A stretch of 64,000 nucleotides of DNA from an uncultured Pelagibacteraceae bacterium (GTDB lineage: Bacteria; Pseudomonadota; Alphaproteobacteria; Pelagibacterales; Pelagibacteraceae): NCBI GenBank assembly GCA_902541315.1, contig CACBQF010000001.1:62001-126000 (forward strand). Direction: 5' to 3'. Of this stretch, positions 1-12,319 are shown piece by piece. The notes beneath the pieces were generated by a model that did no database searches, was not told the DNA's origin, and worked only from the letters and a program-made list of their open reading frames with translations. Each line of letters opens with the position of its first letter. Within the stretch, counting starts at the first letter, position 1. The translations under genes were made by a program, and so were the position numbers.

Positions 1-343
1 TTTCGATATTTTCTCTTAATATAATCAAATGAGATATTAAATTTATATCTATGTTATCTTTAATCTCATTTGTAGAAGTATTAAAAAATTCTTTATAGGG
101 ATTAGCATTTCCAGCGCAATTAATTATGTAATCAAAATTCTTTATTTTAATTAAGATTTTTTTTATAGTTTTTTCTAATTGATTTAAATTTTTGAAGTTT
201 ACTTTAAAGGAAAAAACATTCCTTTTATTAGAAATAATTTTTTTCTTATTGTAAAATAAAAAGAATTTATCTTCATTTGTGTAAATTTCTTTAAAAATTT
301 CTTTACCAATTCCACCACTCGCACCTGTTATTAAATAATTCAT
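1..343 (-). CDS. Short-chain dehydrogenase/reductase, partial (C-terminus beyond window)
   Basis: The reading frame opens with ATG at 343 and runs off the left edge, giving about 114 residues. The N-terminus has the NAD(P)-binding glycine motif GASGGIG (residues 7-13) and, near residue 75, the NCAGN motif of classical short-chain dehydrogenases. The catalytic Tyr-Lys part lies outside the window. It is the first visible gene of the leftward accessory block and starts 8 bases after the E1-beta-like gene ends, so it is probably in the same transcript. The likely role is reduction or oxidation of a sugar or small precursor for surface glycan; the substrate cannot be told. The family call is firm and the function open. 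Confidence 0.75.
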   Translation of the reverse strand, partial: MNYLITGASGGIGKEIFKEIYTNEDKFFLFYNKKKIISNKRNVFSFKVNFKNLNQLEKTIKKILIKIKNFDYIINCAGNANPYKEFFNTSTNEIKDNIDINLISHLIILRENIE

Positions 344-350
344 AAAATAA

Positions 351-1253
351 TTATAATTGATTTTTAAAATTTGGCATTAATTCATCCAAATTATCATTTG
401 AATATTTTGTATATAAACTTACATTTTTTATTGTTCTTAAAACTTTGGTTTCCAACATGTAAGCATGTTTGTTTTTTGATTTTGATAAATCATAAATTTC
501 CAAATTTTTTGTTAATCTTACGCTTTTAATGATTTCTGAAAGATCATTAAAATTAGGATTATTGATTATAAATATTTCAGAGTTGTAAATTTTTTTTGAA
601 TTATTTTTTTTTTCTAAAAAATCGTAAACTGAAAAACCATAGAGAACAATTGTTTTTTTTTTATTTCCAAATTTATAAACTGAATAATCTGTATTTAATT
701 TATTTGGTGTTAAATCAAATTTTTTATTAATATTTTTTTGACTAAAACATAACAGATTAAATCCAGATTTATTTAATAAGTATTTTAAATTATATTTAAT
801 ATCTGAACTCATCAACATAAACCTGCAATTTATTTTTGAAATTGAAGCAAAATCACTTAGGCAATTTAATCTAGATTGTGGCCCTTCATTACCTGTATCA
901 ACTATATATGTTATTATTGTAAATGATCCCTTTCTTTTTTGTAAAAGAAGAGAATTGTAAGAATTTACAATATGATCCAAACCTAGCAACAAAAAGTCTA
1001 ACTGTTTTGCAACATAAATTGCTCTACCATTTGATGCCATAATTCCTAAACCCATGCCAATTAGACTTGCCTCTGAATTTTGTGTGTTAAAGATTTTACA
1101 ATTTTTGATTTTATTGAAACCATTACATAATCCAGATACTTTTGAACCAGCCAAAATATTTTGACCATAGATTATAGTATCTTTTTTTACGTTCCTTACA
1201 AAGTTAGAGTTAAATGATTGCAGAATACTTTTATTTTTTTCTGAAAATTTCAT
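351..1253 (-). CDS. Transketolase/E1-beta-like subunit of a thiamine-diphosphate enzyme
   Basis: This 300-residue protein resembles the beta subunit of pyruvate/2-oxoacid dehydrogenase E1 and related transketolase C-halves. Glu61 in the EASLIGMGLG stretch fits the glutamate that activates the thiamine ring, followed by a QLDF segment (84-87) like the E1-beta 'EQ.DF' region. The C-terminal half is divergent. The ATG overlaps the stop of the alpha-like gene as ATGA, which implies translational coupling and a two-subunit enzyme. No E2 or E3 gene is nearby, so it is unlikely to be a classical dehydrogenase complex. In a glycan cluster it more likely makes or transfers a ketol or acetyl unit. Substrate unknown. 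Confidence 0.7.
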   Translation of the reverse strand: MKFSEKNKSILQSFNSNFVRNVKKDTIIYGQNILAGSKVSGLCNGFNKIKNCKIFNTQNSEASLIGMGLGIMASNGRAIYVAKQLDFLLLGLDHIVNSYNSLLLQKRKGSFTIITYIVDTGNEGPQSRLNCLSDFASISKINCRFMLMSSDIKYNLKYLLNKSGFNLLCFSQKNINKKFDLTPNKLNTDYSVYKFGNKKKTIVLYGFSVYDFLEKKNNSKKIYNSEIFIINNPNFNDLSEIIKSVRLTKNLEIYDLSKSKNKHAYMLETKVLRTIKNVSLYTKYSNDNLDELMPNFKNQL

Positions 1254-2065
1254 TTATTTAAAATTTTAAATATGTTGTTATTATCAAATAGTCCATCTTT
1301 AATTGATATTTTGCCATGATGATATTTATTTACTTTTCCACTAATTTTATCCAATACTTTTCCCAATGTATTAACTTCAAACTCTAAAATTATTGGTTCA
1401 TTTTTTTCTCTACAATACTTTATTGCCTCTTCGTATTTTGAGATATTTTTTTTGATATCTTTTAAAGGAAAGAAATGGTGTCTAACATTTAAAGATTTTC
1501 CTAAATATTTTATATTTAACTTACATCTTCTCTCTGATTTTTTTGTGGACATTGACCAATCATTATCTTCTATAAGGTAAACAATGGGTAATTTTAAGGA
1601 TTTTGCGAGCATGATTGACTCGTAAAAAGTGCCTTCTTCAATAGCACCATCTCCAGCATTACAAATGACGATATTTTTTCCCTTTTTTGCTTTAAAACCA
1701 AATCCACAAGCGATTGAAAAATTATTTCCTAAAATACTAGAGCAATATGAAATTTCTTTACATTTTGGATCAAAATAATTCATGGACCCAGAATATTTAT
1801 AAACATTTTTTTTTTTAAAAAAATTAGAATAATAAGCTTCCGGTTTTTTTGAAAAAATTGAGGTAAAATGAATATTTCTGTGAGAAAGAATCAAAATATC
1901 ATTTTTCTTAAAAAATACTTTTACTAAAGACGACACAAATTCATGACCTAAAGCTAAATGAATTGGTACATAAAAATTTTTTTTTAGCATCTTATTGTTC
2001 AGATTAATTTGGAAAGACCGACTTTTTTTAACAAGACTTAATATTTCTTTAATTTTTTTGTGCAT
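1250..2065 (-). CDS. E1-alpha-like subunit of a thiamine-diphosphate enzyme
   Basis: With the ATG at 2065 the protein has 271 residues; a TTG at 2074 is possible, but the ATG has a GGAA just upstream. It carries the thiamine-diphosphate motif GDG (138-140) closing with EDND (166-169), a 'GSM' segment near 93, and a GHEF stretch (40-43) like the 'GQEA' region of dehydrogenase E1 alpha chains. The family is thus 2-oxoacid dehydrogenase E1 alpha/transketolase N-half. It is coupled to the beta-like gene by ATGA, and its start overlaps the end of the methyltransferase gene by 17 bases. It is probably part of a precursor pathway for a surface sugar; lack of E2/E3 argues against energy metabolism. 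Confidence 0.72.
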   Translation of the reverse strand: MHKKIKEILSLVKKSRSFQINLNNKMLKKNFYVPIHLALGHEFVSSLVKVFFKKNDILILSHRNIHFTSIFSKKPEAYYSNFFKKKNVYKYSGSMNYFDPKCKEISYCSSILGNNFSIACGFGFKAKKGKNIVICNAGDGAIEEGTFYESIMLAKSLKLPIVYLIEDNDWSMSTKKSERRCKLNIKYLGKSLNVRHHFFPLKDIKKNISKYEEAIKYCREKNEPIILEFEVNTLGKVLDKISGKVNKYHHGKISIKDGLFDNNNIFKILNK

Positions 2066-2867
2066 ATATTCCAATAAAATAATAATTTCTTTTGTTCAAG
2101 CCTTGGTCAATTTTCAATATCTTAAAACTATGTTTATTTAACATATATTTAAGAGAATTTTTTGAAAAAATAAAATTATGAGTAGAATTGAAAACATCAT
2201 GATTTTTTCTTTGAAAATTAAATGCTTTATCAGATGGCACCTCAATATACAAAATGCCTTTTTTTGTTAATAAATTTAAGGATTTTTTGATAAAATCATT
2301 TGGATTTGATAAATGCTCAACTATAAAATTTGATGTAATAAATGTAAATTTTTTCTTTAATGAAAAAAAATTTTTTTTACTAAATCTTATATTATACTTA
2401 GATAAATAATGTGCATTATCATGAAGATCAATACATTCTACATTTTTTGAATTTTTTTTTAAAAAATAAGCATAAACCCCAAATCCACAACCGACATCTA
2501 AACATTTTTTAAAAATAGTATTTTTACTAATTTTTTTTATTTTTAGAAATTTTAATAATCTTTTGTATCTATCATGACTTTCACTTTTTGATAAAGGTAG
2601 ATTAATTATTTCATTAAACTTTTTTTCATATTCTTTGCTATTTTTATTTCTATAGTTTTGTGAGTAAAATTTATTGATTTTTGGAATTTGAATTTTTTTA
2701 GTTTGAAAAAAGCATTTGCAATTTTCACATAAGTTCCATTCCTTTAATTGTTTTCTATTTTGTTTAATTGATTTTTCATAAACATCAAACTTTTTTATTT
2801 TAAAAATTGTTTTGTAATCTTTCGAATTACAAATTTTGCATATTTTGTCTTTTTTTATAATTTTCAT
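2049..2867 (-). CDS. Class I SAM-dependent methyltransferase with N-terminal zinc-ribbon
   Basis: 272 residues. The N-terminus has paired cysteines (C10, C13 and C47, C50, C52) that look like a small zinc-binding domain, as in the sugar C-methyltransferase and related Methyltransf_13-type proteins. The Rossmann SAM motif LDVGCGFG sits at 123-130, and an 'NFIVEHLSNP' segment fits motif post-II. The ATG at 2867 overlaps the end of the epimerase gene by 41 bases, and the 3' end overlaps the E1-alpha-like gene, so this is one tight leftward unit. It likely methylates a nucleotide sugar or glycan, but the acceptor is unknown. Base composition is as AT-rich as the rest of the block. Confidence 0.72.
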   Translation of the reverse strand: MKIIKKDKICKICNSKDYKTIFKIKKFDVYEKSIKQNRKQLKEWNLCENCKCFFQTKKIQIPKINKFYSQNYRNKNSKEYEKKFNEIINLPLSKSESHDRYKRLLKFLKIKKISKNTIFKKCLDVGCGFGVYAYFLKKNSKNVECIDLHDNAHYLSKYNIRFSKKNFFSLKKKFTFITSNFIVEHLSNPNDFIKKSLNLLTKKGILYIEVPSDKAFNFQRKNHDVFNSTHNFIFSKNSLKYMLNKHSFKILKIDQGLNKRNYYFIGIYAQKN

Positions 2868-3708
2868 AAATCATTTTTAATCCTGTGGATATATCAATTT
2901 TTGGTCTCCATTTAAAATTTTTATTTTTTAAGATTTTATTTTGTTTTCTAATTGAAAATTTATTTGGATTAATTTCTTTTATATTAATCTTTTTATTAAT
3001 AATTTTACTAAATGTATTAAATATTTTTTTAAAATTTATTAATTTTTGACCCTGGATATCAATAACTGTAGATTTTTTTAATTTCAAACTTTGAAGTATA
3101 GCATCAACAACATCCAGAACATGCAAATATTTTCTAGCAGTTTTTAATGAACCAACTTTTACATTTTTTTTATCCAAAATATCTTTACAAATTTTATCAA
3201 TGGTTGATGAGTATTTGGGGTTATTGCCATAAACAATTCCTAACCTAAGTATAATGTTAGTAATACCTTTGGTTTTTTTCAAAATATTTTCTGCTAAATA
3301 TTTTGTTAAACTATATTCGGATTCATATAGTGATGGATCTATAATTGGATTATTTATATTATTTTCATAAACCCATTCTGTGGAAATAAAAATAAACCTT
3401 CTTACTCTTTTTTTTTTGGCAAACTTAATAAGATTTATCAAGCCTTTAATATTTGTATCATAAACTTTAGAGCCTTCTCTAATACTTTGTTGATGAGAAG
3501 AAACTGCCGCAAGATGAATAATGGTATCAATTTTTTTTTTTATTAGTTTATCTAGGTTTTTATTGTTTATATCAATAACTCTACAATTTTTATTTGATCT
3601 TTTATTTCTATCAATGCCAATATATTTGAAATTTTTTTTTTGATCTTCTAATTTTTGTATAAGATTTTTTCCGATATAACTTGATGAACCTGTGATTAAT
3701 ATATTCAT
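2827..3708 (-). CDS. NAD-dependent epimerase/dehydratase (extended SDR)
   Basis: 293 residues of the extended short-chain dehydrogenase family that acts on nucleotide sugars. Seen: the N-terminal TGSSSYIG nucleotide motif (6-13), LAAVSSH near 66, a Ser/Thr pair at 109-110 and the catalytic Y132xxxK136. It is the first gene of the leftward unit that continues to position 1, with a 75-base divergent gap to the O-methyltransferase. The protein ends in a typical C-terminal substrate domain. It probably converts an NDP-sugar used for O-antigen or capsule; whether it is an epimerase, a dehydratase or a 4-reductase cannot be read from sequence alone. Confidence 0.8.
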   Translation of the reverse strand: MNILITGSSSYIGKNLIQKLEDQKKNFKYIGIDRNKRSNKNCRVIDINNKNLDKLIKKKIDTIIHLAAVSSHQQSIREGSKVYDTNIKGLINLIKFAKKKRVRRFIFISTEWVYENNINNPIIDPSLYESEYSLTKYLAENILKKTKGITNIILRLGIVYGNNPKYSSTIDKICKDILDKKNVKVGSLKTARKYLHVLDVVDAILQSLKLKKSTVIDIQGQKLINFKKIFNTFSKIINKKINIKEINPNKFSIRKQNKILKNKNFKWRPKIDISTGLKMIYENYKKRQNMQNL

Positions 3709-3783
3709 AGTAAAAAGATATCTTAATTGATTTTTTTTATAATTAATATTAAAGACTAATATTAAACTAAATTAATATATATA

Positions 3784-4425
3784 ATGATATTAAATTTTTT
3801 AAAAAACATAGAATTTAAAAAAAAAGAAAGTCCTATTCCTTTATCAAGCGGAATTATTCATAAAATATTGTTTTTCAATGAAATAATTAACAAAATTAAA
3901 AATATAGAAGGAAAAATTGTCGAGTGTGGAGTTGGTTGGGGGAGAAGTGCATTTATAATTTCAGAGTTATCTTTCATACACAACTTAAATAAAAAAATTA
4001 TCTTATGTGATACTTTTGATGGTTTTCCAGAATTATCAAAAAAAGATATAGAAATTACTGGTATTTTCAAAGGTTATTATAAAGCCCCAAAACATAGTGT
4101 AGGTGAATATTTTAAAAACTCAAAAATGAGTGATTTTACTAACATTGAATACAAAGTTGGTGACATTAAAGAGACTCTAAAAAACTTTGATGAGAATATT
4201 TGTTTATTAAATCTTGATTTGGATATTTATTCATCCTACGATTTTGCTCTAAGCAACTTATTAGACAAAGTTGTTAGCGGTGGAGCAATAATTATCGATG
4301 AATACAATTCCAAAAAGTGGGCTAATATAAAAGATCTTGTAGACAAATATATGAAAAATAAAAATTATAAGTTATACAAATCTAATTTTTCTAAATTTAA
4401 TAGGGTTTATTTTCTAAAATTATAG
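3784..4425 (+). CDS. TylF/MycF-type O-methyltransferase-like protein
   Basis: 213 residues. The SAM site is VECGVGWGRS (46-55), the following strand ends in CDTFDGF (75-81), and a late NLDLDIYSS ... GGAIIIDEY region fits the metal-binding aspartates of the TylF/macrocin O-methyltransferase family. That family methylates hydroxyls of sugars on antibiotics and glycans. It stands alone on the plus strand inside a leftward accessory block. An 8-residue Lys-rich stretch near the N-terminus reflects the A-rich composition. It probably O-methylates a surface sugar; acceptor unknown. Confidence 0.7.
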   Translation: MILNFLKNIEFKKKESPIPLSSGIIHKILFFNEIINKIKNIEGKIVECGVGWGRSAFIISELSFIHNLNKKIILCDTFDGFPELSKKDIEITGIFKGYYKAPKHSVGEYFKNSKMSDFTNIEYKVGDIKETLKNFDENICLLNLDLDIYSSYDFALSNLLDKVVSGGAIIIDEYNSKKWANIKDLVDKYMKNKNYKLYKSNFSKFNRVYFLKL

Positions 4426-4462
4426 AATAGTTTAGAAATATTATCATTAATGTAGTTTATAA

Positions 4463-5500
4463 ATGAAAAAATTCATTTTCATATTAAATTTTCCAAGAGG
4501 TGGTGGTAAATCTATATCAAAACTAAAGGCTGTTAACTTAAATAAAGATATTTATTTATGGCCATATGAATTTTTTTATTTTAATCTTTTCAATGAAGCG
4601 ACGAATAATAAAAAAAGGGAGAAAGGTATTATTCTGAATAAATTTTTTTATAAAGAAATAAAAAATAGATTATACAAATCACAAAACAAAAAAATAGATT
4701 TCTTATTTTTTAAAAAAAAATTACATAAATTAGATCACAAATATTTTGATAACTTAAATTATTTAAAATTTTTAACTGACTCTCTGGCATTATCTTACAA
4801 AAACAATAAATCAGAAAATTTTAAATATTGTATTTTAAATACTACGGCTAGAGGTTTTGATTGGTCTTATAAAAAAAAAAATAGTTTTATTTTTTTTGTA
4901 ACAGACAGAAAATTTTCTGATTGTTTTGTATCATTGAGAAAAAAAAATTTTGTAACAACTGGTTTTAAAAATTTTTTTTTATTAGATGCTAAAAAATCTT
5001 TATTTTATTGGCTTGAAACATTTAGAAGAATTCAAATTGAATATAAAAAAAGATATTTTGAAAAAAAAGTTTTGCGTTTAAAATTTGAAGATTTGAAATA
5101 TAATAATAAAGTTAGAAATGAAATAAATGACACAAATACAAAAAAAATTTTAAATTATTTGCGTTTAAAAAAAAATAACTATGAAAAAAATTTTTATTAT
5201 CATCATAATAAAATTGATAAAAGAGTAGATCTCGCTAATAGTCCTATAGAAAAATATCTAGTAAATAATTATATCAACTCTAAAAAGTTGAATTTTTTTA
5301 TTTATTTCTTCAAACTAATTATCTCAGTTAAATTTTTATTTATCAATATTGAACACAATAATATCAAAAAATTTTTTTATATATCTAAAATTATCTTCAG
5401 CTTTATTTATTTTTATTTTATCAAATATAAAAAAGAGAAATTATTCAACACTTTGAGGTCAGCGAACAAAAATATCACATATATGAGTTTATGGAGATAA
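4463..5500 (+). CDS. Possible sulfotransferase-like protein
   Basis: 345 residues, extremely rich in Lys, Phe and Asn. A PRGGGKS segment (11-17) sits where sulfotransferases carry the PAPS-binding 'PRSGTT' loop. A later 'FVSLRKKN' segment could correspond to the 3'-phosphate-binding strand, and VLRLKFEDL near residue 205 resembles the 'v.ryEDL' landmark of that family. The match is weak and no other domain is visible. It lies 37 bases after the O-methyltransferase and ends convergent to the kinase-nucleotidyltransferase gene. The nearby APS-kinase-like protein makes a sulfate role tempting, but that is inference only. It could equally be an unrelated P-loop glycan-modifying protein. Confidence 0.4.
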   Translation: MKKFIFILNFPRGGGKSISKLKAVNLNKDIYLWPYEFFYFNLFNEATNNKKREKGIILNKFFYKEIKNRLYKSQNKKIDFLFFKKKLHKLDHKYFDNLNYLKFLTDSLALSYKNNKSENFKYCILNTTARGFDWSYKKKNSFIFFVTDRKFSDCFVSLRKKNFVTTGFKNFFLLDAKKSLFYWLETFRRIQIEYKKRYFEKKVLRLKFEDLKYNNKVRNEINDTNTKKILNYLRLKKNNYEKNFYYHHNKIDKRVDLANSPIEKYLVNNYINSKKLNFFIYFFKLIISVKFLFINIEHNNIKKFFYISKIIFSFIYFYFIKYKKEKLFNTLRSANKNITYMSLWR

Positions 5501-5538
5501 AACTTCTAGAAATCTTTGTTATAAAGAAAAGTAAATAA

Positions 5539-6345
5539 TTATAATTTTGAATTTTTTCCAAGTTTTTTTCTTATATTTGTGGCTGAAATATTTCTAAATT
5601 TTTTAGGTGTTAATATTTTTTCAATATTATAACCAACTTTTCTTCCAACAATAATATTTGTTATATTTGGAACTTTTGTAATTTTAATTCTTGACTTAAA
5701 AATCTTTAAGTCTTTTTTTATCATTTTTTTAATTTTTGAAAATGGGAAAGGGTTTTTGTTGTCTAAACCGAATGAGTCTTTTACTTGAATATTTACCTGT
5801 AGATTTTTTTTAACTATTAATTCAAATAATTTTTTATGTCCTTCATGCCATGGTTGAAATCTTCCTAGCATTTGTGCTGTTGGTTTTCTATTATGCCATC
5901 TATTCTTTCTAATTAAATCTAAGGCTACAATTTTCCATAATTTAGCGTCTTTTGTTGTTACTCTTAAGTCATATTTTTTTGGTTTCTTAAAGATTGGATT
6001 TATATCATCTAAGTGCTTACGAATATGTCTACCTTTATCAATCGTATCAACCCAAATAATAAAGTGTGATTTAAAATTTTTAAATGAATCTTGATTAGGA
6101 CAAATAAAGTCCACAACAACATACTTCCCTTTTTTTAAAACTTTGTCGGATAAATTATTAAGTCTTACAGCTTGTCTAATTCTACCCTCTTTTGTGAAAT
6201 CCCAATCTTTATATTTATTTCTAACTTTATCACCATTCAACCAAACAGCATTTAATTCTTTGTAGATTTCCTTTGCAAGAAAAGTTTTTCCAGCTCCTGG
6301 TAAACCCATTATTAAAATTTTTTTTGGTTTATTTTTTTTTAACAC
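5539..6345 (-). CDS. APS-kinase-like P-loop domain fused to a cytidylyltransferase-like domain
   Basis: 268 residues in two domains. Residues 9-150 resemble adenylylsulfate kinase: Walker A GLPGAGKT (14-21) and a conserved NGDKVR and 'YVVVDFICP' region. Residues 157-265 form a nucleotidyltransferase with GRFQPWHEGH (161-170), i.e. the HxGH signature, and a late ISATNIRKK like the ISSTxxR motif. Translation must start at GTG 6345, because the Walker A strand begins at residue 9. That GTG overlaps the TAG of the pyruvate-kinase-like gene by one base, so the two are coupled. Related APS-kinase-like proteins phosphorylate small nucleotide-linked groups in capsule pathways. The fusion suggests 'phosphorylate, then activate as a CDP or ADP derivative'; substrate unknown. 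Confidence 0.7.
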   Translation of the reverse strand: MLKKNKPKKILIMGLPGAGKTFLAKEIYKELNAVWLNGDKVRNKYKDWDFTKEGRIRQAVRLNNLSDKVLKKGKYVVVDFICPNQDSFKNFKSHFIIWVDTIDKGRHIRKHLDDINPIFKKPKKYDLRVTTKDAKLWKIVALDLIRKNRWHNRKPTAQMLGRFQPWHEGHKKLFELIVKKNLQVNIQVKDSFGLDNKNPFPFSKIKKMIKKDLKIFKSRIKITKVPNITNIIVGRKVGYNIEKILTPKKFRNISATNIRKKLGKNSKL

Positions 6346-7319
6346 TATTTTTTTCTATTTTTTTTATAAACGTTGATTATTTTTCTCAAAAATTTGACAC
6401 ATTCTATTGGATACTTTCCCATTGCAGTCTCGCCAGCCAAGACTAAAGATGATGCTCCCATTTCTAAGGAGTTATAGATATCATTTACTTCTGCGCGTGT
6501 TGGATAGGAATTATCAATCATTGTTTCTAAAAAATTTGTAGCAATTGCTACTTTTATTTTTCGGTATTTTTTTGATGTTTCAAAAATTTTTCTTTGAGCG
6601 ATAGGTATATTTTCAATTCCTATATCTTTTGATAAATCTCCCCTATCAATTAAAAAATTTTTTTGTTTTTGAAAAAAGGAATTTATAGATTTTAATCCAC
6701 TTTTTGTTTCAATTTTATAATATTTATTTTCTGTTGGCAGAATTTTACAAAATTTGTCTATATCACCTGCTGAGTTAGTAAAAGAAAGTGCGTAATTTTT
6801 TATTTTAAATTTTTTGGCAATTTTAATTGCTTGTAAATCTTTTTTTGTAACAAAGTTTAATTTTATTTTTCTATTTTTTAAATGAACACCTTTGTTATGC
6901 TCTATATTTCCTGGCTTAGTACAAGTTAAGTAAATCTTATCCTTTTTTTTATTAATTAGTTTTAACTGTAGGCCCTCAAACCCTATATCTAAAATATCAT
7001 TTCTTTTTAATAGATCGAAAACCTCGTCTGGATATAAATTAAAATTTCCCCTTTTTTTGTTTATTACAACCTTGTTATTTATTTTTATTTTTTTTAAATT
7101 AGATTTATTTGATTTTACTCTAATTTGAGCTCCCTCTGTATCAATACAGATCGGGACTGAACAGTGTTTTTTTATAAACAGTATTTTTTTTTCTAATTTG
7201 CTTAACTTGACATGAGACATGTTAAGTCTAGCTAATGATGCTTTACCATTAATAAAATTTAGAAATTTTTTATTTAAAGAACTTGGACCAATAGTTACAA
7301 AAATATTAATATCACTCAT
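6345..7319 (-). CDS. Pyruvate-kinase-like protein lacking the C-terminal regulatory domain
   Basis: 324 residues against about 470 for housekeeping pyruvate kinase. Catalytic barrel landmarks are present: RLNMSH (31-36), DTEGAQIR (60-67; the family normally has DTKGPEIR, so K, P and E are changed), KIE (202-204), RGD (226-228), T261, PTRAEVND (273-280) and GETAMG (296-301). The protein ends right after the barrel, so the allosteric C-domain is missing, and the B domain is short. It starts only 40 bases after the 23S rRNA 3' side and is coupled to the kinase-nucleotidyltransferase. It is probably a specialised enolpyruvate or phosphoryl-transfer enzyme of a glycan pathway, not the glycolytic enzyme. 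Confidence 0.75.
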   Translation of the reverse strand: MSDINIFVTIGPSSLNKKFLNFINGKASLARLNMSHVKLSKLEKKILFIKKHCSVPICIDTEGAQIRVKSNKSNLKKIKINNKVVINKKRGNFNLYPDEVFDLLKRNDILDIGFEGLQLKLINKKKDKIYLTCTKPGNIEHNKGVHLKNRKIKLNFVTKKDLQAIKIAKKFKIKNYALSFTNSAGDIDKFCKILPTENKYYKIETKSGLKSINSFFQKQKNFLIDRGDLSKDIGIENIPIAQRKIFETSKKYRKIKVAIATNFLETMIDNSYPTRAEVNDIYNSLEMGASSLVLAGETAMGKYPIECVKFLRKIINVYKKNRKK

Positions 7320-7359
7320 TAAACAAAGTTAAATTCACAGACTTAATAATTTTTTTCAG

Positions 7360-10118
<2,759 letters not shown>

Positions 10119-10246
10119 TGCACAGAAAAAAATTCTGTGTTGAATCAAATTTTTGTTTGAACATTAGCTAATAACATTTCTAATGTTCGGATATAGATAT
10201 TGATATTAATATATTTTATTCACTTTTATGACATCTAAATGTTTCT

Positions 10247-10322
10247 TGGTGGAGGATAGCGGGATCGAACCGCTGACCTCCTGAATGCAAATCAGGCGCT
10301 CTCCCAGCTGAGCTAATCCCCC
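10247..10322 (-). tRNA. alaT: tRNA-Ala (TGC)
   Basis: The cloverleaf folds fully on the minus strand: acceptor GGGGGAT pairs with ATCCTCC, D-loop has GG, anticodon loop TTTGCAT gives anticodon TGC, T-loop is the standard TTCGATC, and CCA is encoded. It sits between tRNA-Ile and 23S in the rRNA spacer, the usual place in alphaproteobacteria. Its normal elbow bases serve as an internal control for the unusual tRNA-His and tRNA-Phe of this window. Confidence 0.97.
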
Positions 10323-10335
10323 CGTGATCTTAAAT

Positions 10336-10412
10336 TGGTGGGCCGAGAAAGACTCGAACTTTCGACCCCACCCTTATCAAGGGTGTGCTCTAACCAACTG
10401 AGCTACCGGCCC
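10336..10412 (-). tRNA. ileT: tRNA-Ile (GAT)
   Basis: Minus-strand cloverleaf with acceptor GGGCCGG paired to TCGGCCC, D-loop AGTTGGTTA, anticodon loop TTGATAA (anticodon GAT), T-loop TTCGAGT and an encoded CCA. It lies between 16S and tRNA-Ala in the rRNA operon, 13 bases from tRNA-Ala. All elbow bases are canonical. Confidence 0.97.
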
Positions 10413-10436
10413 CCATGCAAGAGAAACACATAATCT

Positions 10437-10456
10437 AAGAAGAGAAATGAGGACGG
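10437..10456 (-). other. 16S rRNA processing stem, 3' arm
   Basis: Twenty bases at 10437-10456 match the reverse complement of 12075-12094 at 18 of 20 positions. The two arms bracket the whole 16S gene and fit the long pre-16S stem that RNase III cuts. Confidence 0.65.
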
Positions 10457-10509
10457 CCAACATTAACCTGTTTATTATTTAGAGTAAAAAAATTTTTACT
10501 CATCCTTAG

Positions 10510-11984
<1,475 letters not shown>

Positions 11985-12074
11985 AAAAACGGCGCACACT
12001 AGCTTCTATATAAATTCTAAGAATAAAATTTATATAATGTTGAAGTGTGTACGACAAATTTTTGGTAACCTTAA

Positions 12075-12094
12075 CCGTCCACACTTCTCTTCTT
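12075..12094 (-). other. 16S rRNA processing stem, 5' arm
   Basis: This stretch pairs with 10437-10456 (18 of 20) and lies about 90 bases upstream of the 16S 5' end, as expected for a precursor stem. The rest of 11985-12319 is AT-rich leader and divergent promoter space; I see no gene in it. Confidence 0.65.
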
Positions 12095-12187
12095 AAATTT
12101 TTACTTTTAAAACAACTAATTGAGCAAAAAAAACTCAATAATTTCAAAAAAATTAGCTATGAGTCATATTTTTTTGAGAAGTTGAAG

Positions 12188-12215
12188 CTTATAGGCTAAA
12201 ATTAGGGGAAATCAA
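12188..12215 (-). promoter_or_regulatory. Candidate rRNA operon promoter
   Basis: On the minus strand TTGATT (12215-12210) and TATAAG (12193-12188) are separated by 16 bases, a good sigma-70-type arrangement. A start near 12181 would give a leader of about 200 bases containing the pre-16S stem arm. In such AT-rich DNA other hexamer pairs are possible, so this is only a candidate. Confidence 0.4.
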
Positions 12216-12319
12216 GCACTTAACAATAAAAAAACTGAAAAAAAACCTTATTTTTAGGGGCTTTTTTTGGTATTTTTGCATTATTAAAACTGTTAATTGC
12301 AAAATCTAAAAATTACTAA

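Noticed and set aside
7320-7358. 5S rRNA after 23S
   Set aside because: Only about 40 bases are available and none match 5S; no 5S was found elsewhere in the window.
12230-12275. A-rich/T-rich inverted sequence upstream of the M23 gene as a terminator
   Set aside because: The pairing needs a bulge and there is no gene whose transcript should end here; both neighbours start from this gap.
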